Below are positions 18,302 to 26,769 of a stretch of DNA of 64,000 bases, one piece after another. This stretch comes from Leptotrichiaceae bacterium. Its GTDB lineage: Bacteria > Fusobacteriota > Fusobacteriia > Fusobacteriales > Leptotrichiaceae. The translations under genes were made by a program, and so were the position numbers. Every line of letters begins with the position of its first letter. Positions within the stretch are counted from its first letter, which is position 1. The stretch lies in assembly GCA_018060185.1 (NCBI GenBank), contig JAGOWQ010000001.1, positions 54,248 through 118,247 of the forward strand. Direction: 5' to 3'. A model generated the notes under the pieces. It did not search any database, had not been told where the DNA came from, and saw nothing but the letters and a program-made list of their open reading frames with translations.

Positions 18302-18325
18302 GTGTAATATTAAAATTTATTACAC
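18302..18325 (-). promoter_or_regulatory. Hairpin between Shine-Dalgarno and start codon of citS
   Basis: GTGTAATA (18302-18309) and TATTACAC (18318-18325) form an 8-bp perfect stem. On the mRNA the order is AAAGGAG (18328-18334), two bases, hairpin, four bases, GTG start. With the hairpin folded the effective spacing is 6 bases, the optimum; unfolded it is 30. Confidence 0.65.
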
Positions 18326-18359
18326 ACTCCTTTCAATTAATTTTATTATTTTTAAATTT

Positions 18360-19655
18360 TTAATAATATACTTTATATAAAAATATCGTTACAGCTAATA
18401 TATCTGCTGATCCTCCTGGACTAACTCTATTTTTTATACATTTATCTTCATATTCTTCTAAAATTTTTAAATCTGAAACATTGATAAGAGACTCAGTTTC
18501 TTTTTTTACTTTTTCTAACATCTCTATCCCGTGTCTATGTACTATTGTACTATCTTCAAGCATACTCATTATATAGATTAATGTCATAGAAGAAGCTAAG
18601 TTACAATCAAATTTTTTAATTTTTTCAAAATAGAAAGGTAATATAAATTTAAATACTTTAGAGAGTCCATTTTCTACTTCACCTCTTATACCTTTAAAAC
18701 CGTATTTTAGATAAAGTTTTTCTCCATTGGTCAATTTTTCCTTTTTTTCAATTCCCACAAAATCATTTAAAATATTTTTAGAAATTTCTTTCACAATATG
18801 AGGTACTTTTTCTATACCTTCTCCTAAATAATAACTTCTTGAAACTGCTAAAATTAAAATTCCCATTAAAAATATAAATCCTTTATGTGTATTTACATTT
18901 CCTGTTGATTTCATCATTGCTTTTTCTGATCTTTTACCTATTTCTCTTGATAAAAGAAATGCTTTTGATATTTCTAAATTAGAATATCCTATTCTAGCTG
19001 TTTCATAAAATCCTTTTTCTATAGAAAAACTACTTGCTATAAAAGAATAAAAATTCATATCTTCGTGAGAACCTGAAGTTATAGGGGATACTAAACCAAA
19101 AGACGGTGATGTACTCAATTCATAAATTGCAGATTCTACAGCTTTCATTGCAAGTTTATGTGATAAATAGTTTCTATATTTTTCTTCTAAAAAATTATAA
19201 AGTTCATAAAAACTATGTTTCATACTCCTTACACAACTATGTGCTGAATTTTCACAAATAAAACATTTTCTTTGGGAAAAACCTAACTCTTTTCTTGTTA
19301 TAGACTTCCCGTCTGTCTTATATACATCTATATCCACACATCGTCCAAGCTCATTTGTTTCTTCAAAAACTATTGTTTTATTTTTTATTTCATACACTTC
19401 TTCTTTTATTATAAATATATAAAATAACCCTTCTAAATTTTCAAATCTTTCCTTAAAAACTATTTTTTTTTCAAATATCAAATCTAATTCTTTAGATAAT
19501 TCTTCTGTTATGTTATTTGCTAAAATTATATTTTTATCTTCACCAGGTATATTTGTTCTTATTGTAAGTAAAGGTAAACCATACTTTTCAATTAGTTTTT
19601 TCTGATATTCAACTCTTTCTTCTTTATCTTTCAAAAAATCCATTAAATTCACCAT
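18360..19655 (-). CDS. citXG: CitX-CitG fusion: holo-citrate-lyase synthase and triphosphoribosyl-dephospho-CoA synthase
   Basis: One polypeptide of 431 residues with two activities needed to mature CitD. The N-terminal part (about 1-170) is CitX: GRCVDIDVY, ISRKELGFSQR-like stretch and a Cys-rich CFICENSAHSCVRSMKHS. The rest is CitG: SPITSGSHEDMNF, VNTHKGFIF, a helix-rich middle and SPGGSADILA near the end. CitX and CitG fusions are known in several bacteria. The ATG at 19655 overlaps the citC stop region; a second ATG four codons later with GGTGA before it is possible. Confidence 0.93.
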   Translation of the reverse strand: MVNLMDFLKDKEERVEYQKKLIEKYGLPLLTIRTNIPGEDKNIILANNITEELSKELDLIFEKKIVFKERFENLEGLFYIFIIKEEVYEIKNKTIVFEETNELGRCVDIDVYKTDGKSITRKELGFSQRKCFICENSAHSCVRSMKHSFYELYNFLEEKYRNYLSHKLAMKAVESAIYELSTSPSFGLVSPITSGSHEDMNFYSFIASSFSIEKGFYETARIGYSNLEISKAFLLSREIGKRSEKAMMKSTGNVNTHKGFIFLMGILILAVSRSYYLGEGIEKVPHIVKEISKNILNDFVGIEKKEKLTNGEKLYLKYGFKGIRGEVENGLSKVFKFILPFYFEKIKKFDCNLASSMTLIYIMSMLEDSTIVHRHGIEMLEKVKKETESLINVSDLKILEEYEDKCIKNRVSPGGSADILAVTIFLYKVYY

Positions 19656-19658
19656 TTA

Positions 19659-20612
19659 TCACAACTTTTCTTTTATTTTTTTAAAATCATCTGATATTAA
19701 ATAATCAAAAGTTGTTTTAGGTACTAATTTTTTTATTTCCTCAAAATTATCTTCCTTTAAATATTTCCTTACTATAGAAGCAGATATAACTGTATTATTT
19801 ATTTCTTTTCTTGGAATTATAACTACATCTACTCCAAATTTCGGCAATATCTCCTTTACTATATTATTATAAATTGAAGTAACTGCACAATGAGGTTCTT
19901 CTCCCATAAATCTTGTGTCTATATTAAGTTTTTTGCAAAATATTTCTCCTACAATTTTAGAATCTAGTTTAGCATACTCCTCTATCATAGAATTTTTTTC
20001 TTTTAAAAAATATGTTGGAAATGTTGCTGATGATATTATATATTTAGTTGAAGGAATTACTTTTACATTTTCGAATTCCATAGTTCCTTTTTTCACTAGT
20101 TCTATCCTTTTTTCAAATGGGAAAATAGATTTATCCTCTTCTAAAACAAATATTAAAACTTCTTCACTATTTTTTGAAGCTTGTTCTATTAAATATTTGT
20201 GCCCTAAAGTAAATGGATTACAGTTCATAACAATCATGCTTCTTTTTTTTGTTATGTCAATATTATTTTCAGAAATTATTTCAAATATTTTTTTTTCAAT
20301 ATTCTCATTTCCCTCTTCTAACAATATAACATTTTCTGTATTTGCTACCTCTGAATATCCGATATCTTTAAAAATTTTACCATTTTTTAATTTTGTGAAA
20401 ATTGTAGAATTAAAATATCCTTCTTCTATAAGTTTGTTTTTTATTGCTGTGAGTAATTTATTAGTTAAGCCTAATCCTTGATAGTTACTGTCTACAGCAA
20501 AACATTTTATAATATTTTTTTCCTTGGAAGCAGTGGCAATTATATCATCATTTTCTCTAATAACTACTGTATAATCTACTCCTACATCAAATTCTAAATC
20601 AAATTTTTTCAA
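19659..20612 (-). CDS. citC: [Citrate (pro-3S)-lyase] ligase, N-terminus disturbed
   Basis: CitC acetylates the CitD prosthetic group using acetate and ATP, switching citrate lyase on. The visible 317 residues hold a GNAT-like N-terminal domain (KCFAVDSNYQGLGLTNKLL) and a nucleotidyltransferase domain with MNCNPFTLGHKYLI and ISASIVRKYL. The first possible start codon in this frame after the last stop is TTG at 20612, without a good ribosome site. The family normally has about 20 more N-terminal residues, and these are encoded in frame upstream (20613-20660), but there an ATG with perfect GGAGG spacing is followed at once by TGA. The gene may be poorly translated or mutated. Confidence 0.85.
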   Translation of the reverse strand: MKKFDLEFDVGVDYTVVIRENDDIIATASKEKNIIKCFAVDSNYQGLGLTNKLLTAIKNKLIEEGYFNSTIFTKLKNGKIFKDIGYSEVANTENVILLEEGNENIEKKIFEIISENNIDITKKRSMIVMNCNPFTLGHKYLIEQASKNSEEVLIFVLEEDKSIFPFEKRIELVKKGTMEFENVKVIPSTKYIISSATFPTYFLKEKNSMIEEYAKLDSKIVGEIFCKKLNIDTRFMGEEPHCAVTSIYNNIVKEILPKFGVDVVIIPRKEINNTVISASIVRKYLKEDNFEEIKKLVPKTTFDYLISDDFKKIKEKL

Positions 20613-20666
20613 AAACTTACTGACTTCTTCTACTTCAAATTTATTTTTATGATTTAAACTTCACAT
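20613..20666 (-). other. Upstream in-frame part of citC with a stop at codon 2
   Basis: Minus strand: GGAGG, six bases, ATG (20664-20666), TGA (20661-20663), then 16 sense codons leading in frame into citC. The encoded residues FEVEEVSKFLKKFDLEFD match the helix that opens CitC proteins. So the family start and ribosome site are intact but codon 2 is a stop. Confidence 0.7.
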
Positions 20667-20702
20667 ACTTTTCCTCCTAACTAAATAATATATTACTACT
20701 CT

Positions 20703-20730
20703 AGTATACCATTTTTTTTTAAAAAGTAAA
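20703..20730 (-). promoter_or_regulatory. Promoter of the citrate operon
   Basis: Minus strand: TTTACT (20725-20730), 16 bases ending in TGG, TATACT (20703-20708), an extended -10. It lies about 30 bases before the GGAGG of citC. No two-component regulator gene (CitA/CitB) or CitO-like regulator is in the window. Confidence 0.6.
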
Positions 20731-20783
20731 CAATTTTTTTAACATTTGTTATTTTTTTCTCGTTTGTTTTTTTATTTTTATGA

Positions 20784-20789
20784 TATAAT
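20784..20789 (+). promoter_or_regulatory. -10 element of the biotin ligase gene
   Basis: TGATATAATT gives an extended -10 (TGa-TATAAT). A TTGTTT lies 14 bases upstream, shorter than ideal. It is divergent from the citrate operon promoter about 75 bases away. Confidence 0.5.
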
Positions 20790-20819
20790 TAAAAAAAATT
20801 GTATAAAAAAGGAAAAAAT

Positions 20820-21869
20820 ATGAGATTTTTTAATTTTAAAGAACTTGATTCTACAAATGAATTCATGAAAAAAAATATTAATTCTTTTCACGAATATGAT
20901 ATTGTCACTGCCGAAACTCAAACAAAAGGAAAAGCAAGAAGAGGAAATATATGGTTTTCTAATAAAGGAATGGCTCTTTTTACTTTTAAAATTAATGAAA
21001 AGGAAGCCTTAAAATCCAATGAATATTTAAAATTACCTTTAATAGTGGGTTTATCTGTAATTAAAGGATTAAAAAAAATTGAAAATTTAGACTATATGTT
21101 TAAATGGACTAATGACGTTTATTTAAATGGAAAAAAATTATCAGGTATTTTAGTTGAAAAAGTAGACACTTATTTTATAATAGGAATAGGGATTAATGTT
21201 AACAACGATGTTTTGACTGAAATAAAAAATATAGCAACATCATTAAAAGAAGCAACTAATAAAAATTATAACATATCAAATATTATTACTTCTATTGTAA
21301 AAGAATTTTCAATTTTATATGAAGATTTTGAAAAAGGAAATTGGAAAGAAATTCTAAAAGAAATAAACAATATAAATTATTTAAAAAATTCCACTATTTC
21401 ATTAAAAGTAGGAAATATGTCTATCACAGGAATTGCTAAAAATATTAACTTAAATGGTGAAATTGAAATTTTATATAACAAAAAAATACAATCTTTTTCT
21501 ATGGGAGAAATTCTAAAAGAAAGAATTATAGTAGGAATAAATGAAAACTACAATTCCCATCTAGCTATTTTGAAATTTCAAAAGTTAGGATACGATGTTA
21601 TAGGAGTTTACCTTTGCCCTTTGAAAAAAAATAAAATTGAATATAGTTATGAAAAAGAGATTGAAAAATTTTCTAAAAACTCTAAAATAAAATTTGAAAA
21701 AATTCAAATTGAAAATGATATTAATGATATTTTATTATTTGAAAATTTATATTACATTGCAAAAAAATATAATACTTCCTATATATCAACTGGACATAAA
21801 ATTACTATTAGTTCATCTATTATGACGTTTATTTCAAAAAATAATTTAACTTTCATTTCTCCATTTTAA
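20820..21869 (+). CDS. birA: Biotin-protein ligase fused to a degenerate MnmA-like PP-loop domain
   Basis: Residues 1-232 are a class I biotin ligase without the DNA-binding N-terminus: ELDSTNEFMKK, the biotinyl-AMP loop as TKGKARRGN, FKWTNDVYLNGKKLSGIL, and IGIGINVN. A C-terminal SH3-like part ends near 232. Residues 236-349 then read VGINENYNSHLAILKFQKLGYDV and later YISTGHKI. This lines up with the start of tRNA 2-thiouridylase MnmA ([26 protein letters not shown] and the later ATGHYA), but the SGGVDS loop has become NENYNS. So the extra domain looks related to an ATP pyrophosphatase but inactive. I start at ATG 20820 (GGA-rich site before it), not TTG 20799. Confidence 0.9.
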   Translation: MRFFNFKELDSTNEFMKKNINSFHEYDIVTAETQTKGKARRGNIWFSNKGMALFTFKINEKEALKSNEYLKLPLIVGLSVIKGLKKIENLDYMFKWTNDVYLNGKKLSGILVEKVDTYFIIGIGINVNNDVLTEIKNIATSLKEATNKNYNISNIITSIVKEFSILYEDFEKGNWKEILKEINNINYLKNSTISLKVGNMSITGIAKNINLNGEIEILYNKKIQSFSMGEILKERIIVGINENYNSHLAILKFQKLGYDVIGVYLCPLKKNKIEYSYEKEIEKFSKNSKIKFEKIQIENDINDILLFENLYYIAKKYNTSYISTGHKITISSSIMTFISKNNLTFISPF

Positions 21870-21909
21870 AAAAGTTGAACTGGTATTTGTACATTATTTT
21901 TGTAAATTA

Positions 21910-21937
21910 TTGCATTTTTAATTTTTCCAGTTATAAT
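21910..21937 (+). promoter_or_regulatory. Promoter of the EF-G-like gene
   Basis: TTGCAT (21910-21915), 16 bases, TATAAT (21932-21937). An inverted repeat AACTGG (21878-21883) / CCAGTT (21927-21932) spans it and could be part of a terminator for the biotin ligase gene. Confidence 0.55.
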
Positions 21938-21973
21938 ATATTATATTAACTATAAAACTACTAATTATTTAGA

Positions 21974-21991
21974 GGTTATGAAGACATAACC
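21974..21991 (+). promoter_or_regulatory. Leader hairpin directly upstream of the EF-G-like ribosome site
   Basis: GGTTATG (21974-21980) and CATAACC (21985-21991) form a 7-bp stem with a tetraloop, two bases before GGAGGGAG (21993-22000). It leaves the ribosome site accessible but adjacent, as in translation-tuned leaders. Confidence 0.55.
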
Positions 21992-22005
21992 CGGAGGGAG
22001 ACATT

Positions 22006-23994
22006 ATGAGAATATACGAAAGTGAAAGTATTAGAAACGTTTCAATCTTAGGACATAGTGGTGCAGGAAAAAGTAATATGGCTGAATCATTAGAATTCAT
22101 CGCTGGTTTAACTAATAGAATTACAAATCCCAATGAAAATGCAAAAATAAGTAATTCTCTTACATTACATACTGTAGAATACCAATCATTAAAATTTCAT
22201 TTTATAGATATCCCTGGTTACTCTGACTTTTTTGGAGAACTGGAGTCAGGTTTATCAGCTACTGATGGCGCTATTATAATTGTTGACGGAACAACTGATT
22301 TATCAGTTGGTACAGAAACTGCCCTTGAATTAGCTGACAGTAGAAATATACCTAGATTTATTTTTGTAAACAAAATTGATAGTGAAAAGGCAGATTATGA
22401 AAAAATTATTACTCAACTGAGAGATAAATATGGAAAAAGAATTGCACCTTTTCATGTTCCATGGGGTAAAGCAGAATCTTTTAAAGGTCATATAAATGTT
22501 GTAGACATGTTTGCTAGAGAATTTAATGGAACAGAATGCCAAAATGCAACAATGCCAGATAACATGGATGATGAGATAGTTCCTATTAGAGAAATGTTAT
22601 TAGAAGCTGTGGCAGAAACTAGTGAGGATTTGATGTCTAAATTTTTCAATGGTGAAGAATTTACTACTGCTGAAATTCACAAAGGATTAAGAGAAGGCGT
22701 ATTATCATGTGATATAATTCCCGTTATATGTGGTTCTACATTTAAAAATATTGGGCTTAATACAACCCTAGATATTGTTAGAGAATATTTACCAGCACCA
22801 AAAGATAATCCTAAAGTAAATGCTGAAAAATCTGAGTTCGTATGCCAAATTTTTAAAACTAATATTGATTCTTTCTTAGGCAAAGTATCTTATGCAAAAG
22901 TTCTTTCTGGAGAATTGAAACCAGATAGTGAAATTTATAATATAAATAAAAAAACTAAAGAAAGAGTTGGGAAAATATATACTCTTATTAATAATAAAAT
23001 TGAAGAGTTACAAAAAGCAGTTTACGGAGATATTATATTATTTACAAAATTTATAGAAACTCAAACTTCTGATACTTTATCAAGTAGTGAAAAAGAAACT
23101 ATAGTTAAGAATATAACTTTTCCAAAACCTCAAATGCTCGTAGCTGTAGAGCCTTTAAATAAATCTGATGAAGAAAAATTTTCCACAGGACTTCAAAAAC
23201 TTATGGAAGAAGATCCGTCATTCACTTGGAATAGAAATATAGAAACTGGGCAAACAGTAATTGGTGTTCAAGGAGAATTACATAGCTCTACACTTATAGA
23301 AAAATTAAAATCAAAATTTGGAATTGATGTTAAAGTTATTAATCTTAAAGTTCCTTATAGAGAAACTATAAAAGGTTCTTCTGATGTTCAAGGAAAATAT
23401 AAAAAACAGTCTGGTGGACACGGACAATATGGTGATGTTAAAATAAAATTTTCTTATATTGACAACGAACATTTTCTTTTTGAAAGTATTGTTGTCGGAG
23501 GAAATGTTCCAAAATCATACATTCCAGCTGTAGAAAAAGGATTAAGAGAATCAATGAATCGTGGTGTTTTAGCTGGATTCCCTGCTACAAATATAAAAGC
23601 TGTTTTATATGATGGATCTTATCACGATGTAGATTCTTCAGAAATGTCTTTTAAAATAGCTGCAAACCTTGCTTTTAAAAAAGGTATGGAAGAAGCAAAT
23701 CCTGTTCTTCTTGAACCTATTATGGAACTTACTATTATAACTCCAGAAGAATACGTTGGAGATATTATGGGAGATATAAACAAAAAACGTGGAAAAATTA
23801 TAGGTATGGATTCTCACAAAATAACTAAACAAAAAATAATGGCAGAAGTTCCTATGTCTGAAACATTTAAATATGCAAATGATTTAAAAGCTATGACCCA
23901 AGGAAGAGGCTATTTTGAAATGAATCTTGTCAGATACGAAGAGGTCCATTATGATTTATCTAAAAAAATTATTGATGAAAATAAAAAAGATTAA
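22006..23994 (+). CDS. Elongation factor G-like GTPase (EF-G paralogue)
   Basis: A translational GTPase of 662 residues with EF-G domain order I-V. The G1 loop is GHSGAGKS instead of canonical AHIDAGKT, G3 is DIPGYSDF instead of DTPGHVDF, and G4 is NKID. The His-to-Tyr change at the catalytic position is typical of the second EF-G-like family found beside true EF-G in many bacteria, whose exact function is uncertain. Domain IV has the pattern SGGHGQYGDVKI; domain V ends with GRGYFEMNL. GGAGGGAG lies six bases before the ATG. Downstream a terminator separates it from mvaS. Confidence 0.9.
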   Translation: MRIYESESIRNVSILGHSGAGKSNMAESLEFIAGLTNRITNPNENAKISNSLTLHTVEYQSLKFHFIDIPGYSDFFGELESGLSATDGAIIIVDGTTDLSVGTETALELADSRNIPRFIFVNKIDSEKADYEKIITQLRDKYGKRIAPFHVPWGKAESFKGHINVVDMFAREFNGTECQNATMPDNMDDEIVPIREMLLEAVAETSEDLMSKFFNGEEFTTAEIHKGLREGVLSCDIIPVICGSTFKNIGLNTTLDIVREYLPAPKDNPKVNAEKSEFVCQIFKTNIDSFLGKVSYAKVLSGELKPDSEIYNINKKTKERVGKIYTLINNKIEELQKAVYGDIILFTKFIETQTSDTLSSSEKETIVKNITFPKPQMLVAVEPLNKSDEEKFSTGLQKLMEEDPSFTWNRNIETGQTVIGVQGELHSSTLIEKLKSKFGIDVKVINLKVPYRETIKGSSDVQGKYKKQSGGHGQYGDVKIKFSYIDNEHFLFESIVVGGNVPKSYIPAVEKGLRESMNRGVLAGFPATNIKAVLYDGSYHDVDSSEMSFKIAANLAFKKGMEEANPVLLEPIMELTIITPEEYVGDIMGDINKKRGKIIGMDSHKITKQKIMAEVPMSETFKYANDLKAMTQGRGYFEMNLVRYEEVHYDLSKKIIDENKKD

Positions 23995-24015
23995 AATAAT
24001 ATACTAATCTATTTT

Positions 24016-24064
24016 ATCCACTTTATATTAGTACTTTGTACTTAAACTAGAGTGGATATTTTTA
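24016..24064 (+). terminator. Terminator after the EF-G-like gene
   Basis: ATCCACT (24016-24022) pairs with AGTGGAT (24051-24057), with an inner GTAC-containing stem, and is followed by ATTTTTAT. Confidence 0.75.
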
Positions 24065-24079
24065 TAAACTTTAAAATTA

Positions 24080-24108
24080 TTGATATTTTATTTCTTTTAT
24101 AGTAGAAT
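24080..24108 (+). promoter_or_regulatory. Promoter of mvaS-mvaA
   Basis: TTGATA (24080-24085), 17 bases, TAGAAT (24103-24108), about 60 bases before the mvaS start. Confidence 0.6.
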
Positions 24109-24170
24109 ATATTAAGATTTAAATTTTAATTAAACATAAAAATATATTGAAATTAAGAAAGGCGAAATAT

Positions 24171-25373
24171 ATGAAAATTGGAATAGATAAAATAGGTTTT
24201 GCTATGCCTAAATATTTTTTAGATATTACTGATTTAGCAAATAGTAGAAATCTTAGTCCTAATAAATTTACTAAAGGATTAATGCAACTTGAAATGAGTG
24301 TTTCTCCTGTAACACAGGATATTGTCACTCTAGGTGCTTCTGCTGCTTCTGAAATTTTAACTGAAAAAGATAAAAAAAATATAGATATGATTATAATAGG
24401 AACTGAATCAGGTATTGATCAAAGTAAATCTTCAGCTGTATTTATACATGGTTTACTTGGACTTCAACCTTTTACTAGATCAATCGAAGTAAAAGAAGCA
24501 TGTTACGGAGCTACTGCTGCTCTTAACTTTGCTAAAAATCATATTGAAAAAAATTCAAATTCATATGTCTTAGTTATTGCTAGTGATATAGCCAAATACG
24601 GTATTAATTCTTCTGGTGAATCTACTCAAGGAGCCGGAAGTTGTGCTATGCTTATTAAAAAAGACCCAAACATTTTGGTAATAAATGATGATAATATTTG
24701 CCAAACTATAGACATTATGGATTTTTGGAGACCTAATTATTCTAATTATCCATTTGTTGATGGTCATTTCTCTACAAAACAATATTTAGAATGCCTTGAT
24801 ACAACATGGTCAGAATATTGTAAAAGAAATAACAAAACTATAGAAAATTTTGAAGCTTTTTGCTTTCATCTTCCTTTTCCAAAAATTGGATTAAAAAGCT
24901 TAAATACTATTTTTAAAGAAGATTCAAAAAAAGAAATAAAAAATAAATTTATAAATAATTTTCATTCTTCTATTGTGTACAGCCAAAAAGTTGGTAATAT
25001 ATATACTGGCTCTCTTTACTTAGGTCTTTTATCTCTTCTCGAAAATAGTACTTCTTTAAAAGAAGGTGATAATATCGCTTTATATAGTTATGGTAGTGGA
25101 GCAGTTTGTGAGATTTTTTCTGTTACATTGGCATCTAATTTTAAAGAAAATATAAAATATAACAGATTAGATGATTTTAGTAAACGTATTAGAATATCTA
25201 CAGAAGAATATGAAAATATATTTTTTGAAGAAATAAACCCGGATGAAAACGGTAATCAATTTTTTGTTCATAGTGAAAGGGATGATAGCCCATTTATTCT
25301 AGAAAAAATTGAAGAACATAAAAGAATTTATTCACGGAATTTAAAATTCCAAAATAAAAAAGGTGATTCTTAA
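24171..25373 (+). CDS. mvaS: Hydroxymethylglutaryl-CoA synthase
   Basis: First committed enzyme of the mevalonate route: acetoacetyl-CoA plus acetyl-CoA to HMG-CoA. 400 residues from ATG 24171 (AAAGG 10 bases before it; the TTG at 24147 is less likely). The nucleophile is in EVKEACYGATAAL near residue 110, the His-containing FCFHLPFPKIG is near 235, and DFWRPNYSNYPFVDG is a family block. The stop is followed immediately by the ATG of mvaA. Together they imply isoprenoid supply by mevalonate; the later pathway enzymes are not in this window. Confidence 0.93.
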   Translation: MKIGIDKIGFAMPKYFLDITDLANSRNLSPNKFTKGLMQLEMSVSPVTQDIVTLGASAASEILTEKDKKNIDMIIIGTESGIDQSKSSAVFIHGLLGLQPFTRSIEVKEACYGATAALNFAKNHIEKNSNSYVLVIASDIAKYGINSSGESTQGAGSCAMLIKKDPNILVINDDNICQTIDIMDFWRPNYSNYPFVDGHFSTKQYLECLDTTWSEYCKRNNKTIENFEAFCFHLPFPKIGLKSLNTIFKEDSKKEIKNKFINNFHSSIVYSQKVGNIYTGSLYLGLLSLLENSTSLKEGDNIALYSYGSGAVCEIFSVTLASNFKENIKYNRLDDFSKRIRISTEEYENIFFEEINPDENGNQFFVHSERDDSPFILEKIEEHKRIYSRNLKFQNKKGDS

Positions 25374-26660
25374 ATGAAAAATAAAAATATTTGGCTAGGG
25401 TTTTCCAAAAAAAAAAGAGAAGATAAAATAGATGTTTTATTAAAAAATAATATTTTAGATGAAAAATATAGTGAAATATTAAAAGAAAATATTACTCTTC
25501 CTTGTGAAATTGCGGAACAAATGGCTGAAAATACTATTGGGACTTTTTCACTTCCTTTTAGTGTGGCAACTAATTTTTTAGTTGATAAAAAAGAATTCAC
25601 TGTCCCTATGGTAATAGAAGAGCCCTCTGTTGTAGCTGCATGTAGCTATGCTGCTAAAATAATTTCCCGATCAGGTGGTTTTTCTACTACTATTATTAAC
25701 CGTAAAATGATCGGGCAAATCACTCTTTTTAATATAAAAAATATTGAGATGGCTCTTGATAATATTATAAAAAATAAAAATAAAATTTTGAAGCTGGCAA
25801 ATGATTCATATCCTTCTATTATTACTAGAGGAGGAGGAGCCGAAGATGTCACAACTAAGGTTTTTTCAGAAAATAATAATATATTTTTAGTAGTTTATAT
25901 TATAGTAGATGTTAGAGAAGCCATGGGAGCAAATATTATAAATAATATGCTTGAAGGTATAAAACCTCTTCTTGAAGAATTAAGTAGCGGAACTTCTCTT
26001 ATAGCTATCTTGTCCAATTATGCCACTGAGTCTCTTGTAAATTCAAAATGTGAAATAGATATAAAATATTTAAGCAATGATAAAAAAGAAGCTATAAATA
26101 TTGCACAAAAAATTCATTTGGCAAGCCAATTTTCAAAAATTGATATCTATCGTGCAACTACCCATAATAAAGGTATTTTTAATGGCATTGATTCTGTTGT
26201 TATTGCGACAGGCAACGATTGGCGTGCTATAGAAGCTGGTGGACATGCTTTTGCTAATAAAAATGGTAGATACGAGGGTCTTACAACTTGGAATTTTAAC
26301 CCTAATACTAATAAAATAGAAGGGGAACTAACACTTCCAATGCCAATTGCAAGTGTAGGTGGTTCTATTGGATTAAATCCTACTGTGAAAGCAGCTTTTA
26401 ATATTTTAAATAATCCAAATGCTAAAATTTTATCGTCTATTATTGTTTCTGTCGGTCTTGCACAAAATTTTGCTGCATTAAAAGCTTTAGTTTCTACAGG
26501 AATTCAAAAAGGTCATATGAAACTACATGCAAAATCGATTGCTCTTTTTGCAGGATCAAATCCTGATGAAGTTGATTTAGTAGTAGAAAATCTTATAAAT
26601 TCTAAATATATAAACTTAGAAACTGCCAAAAATATATTAAAAAAAATTAGAAATAAATAA
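25374..26660 (+). CDS. mvaA: Hydroxymethylglutaryl-CoA reductase, class II
   Basis: Reduces HMG-CoA to mevalonate. The 428 residues lack the membrane anchor of class I enzymes. Catalytic blocks: AENTIGTFSLP (ENVIG motif with the active Glu), VIEEPSVVAA, VREAMGANIINNMLE, ATGNDWRAIEAGGHAFA (active Lys/Asp region), and the C-terminal GHMKLHAKSIA with the catalytic His. Start ATG touches the mvaS stop, so translation is coupled. Class II enzymes occur in Gram-positive cocci and scattered anaerobes. Confidence 0.95.
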   Translation: MKNKNIWLGFSKKKREDKIDVLLKNNILDEKYSEILKENITLPCEIAEQMAENTIGTFSLPFSVATNFLVDKKEFTVPMVIEEPSVVAACSYAAKIISRSGGFSTTIINRKMIGQITLFNIKNIEMALDNIIKNKNKILKLANDSYPSIITRGGGAEDVTTKVFSENNNIFLVVYIIVDVREAMGANIINNMLEGIKPLLEELSSGTSLIAILSNYATESLVNSKCEIDIKYLSNDKKEAINIAQKIHLASQFSKIDIYRATTHNKGIFNGIDSVVIATGNDWRAIEAGGHAFANKNGRYEGLTTWNFNPNTNKIEGELTLPMPIASVGGSIGLNPTVKAAFNILNNPNAKILSSIIVSVGLAQNFAALKALVSTGIQKGHMKLHAKSIALFAGSNPDEVDLVVENLINSKYINLETAKNILKKIRNK

Positions 26661-26664
26661 ATTA

Positions 26665-26745
26665 AAAACTGATTTTATTTTCCTTTAACCTTTAATAATT
26701 TGAATATATAAATCATTAAAAAAGATTATAAAATCAGTTTTTATT
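26665..26745. terminator. Convergent terminator between mvaA and the cyclophilin gene
   Basis: AAAACTGATTTTAT (26665-26678) and ATAAAATCAGTTTT (26728-26741) form a 14-bp stem with a 49-base loop and a T run on each side. Suits both converging operons. Confidence 0.75.
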
Positions 26746-26769
26746 TATACTAATATTTTAAATTTATAT

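Noticed and set aside
19915..20481. 188-codon plus-strand open frame opposite citC
   Set aside because: Mirror of citC; the Ser/Phe-rich translation is typical of antisense AT-rich frames.
20667..20819. Biotin operator between citC and the biotin ligase gene
   Set aside because: The ligase has no DNA-binding domain and I see no long palindrome there.
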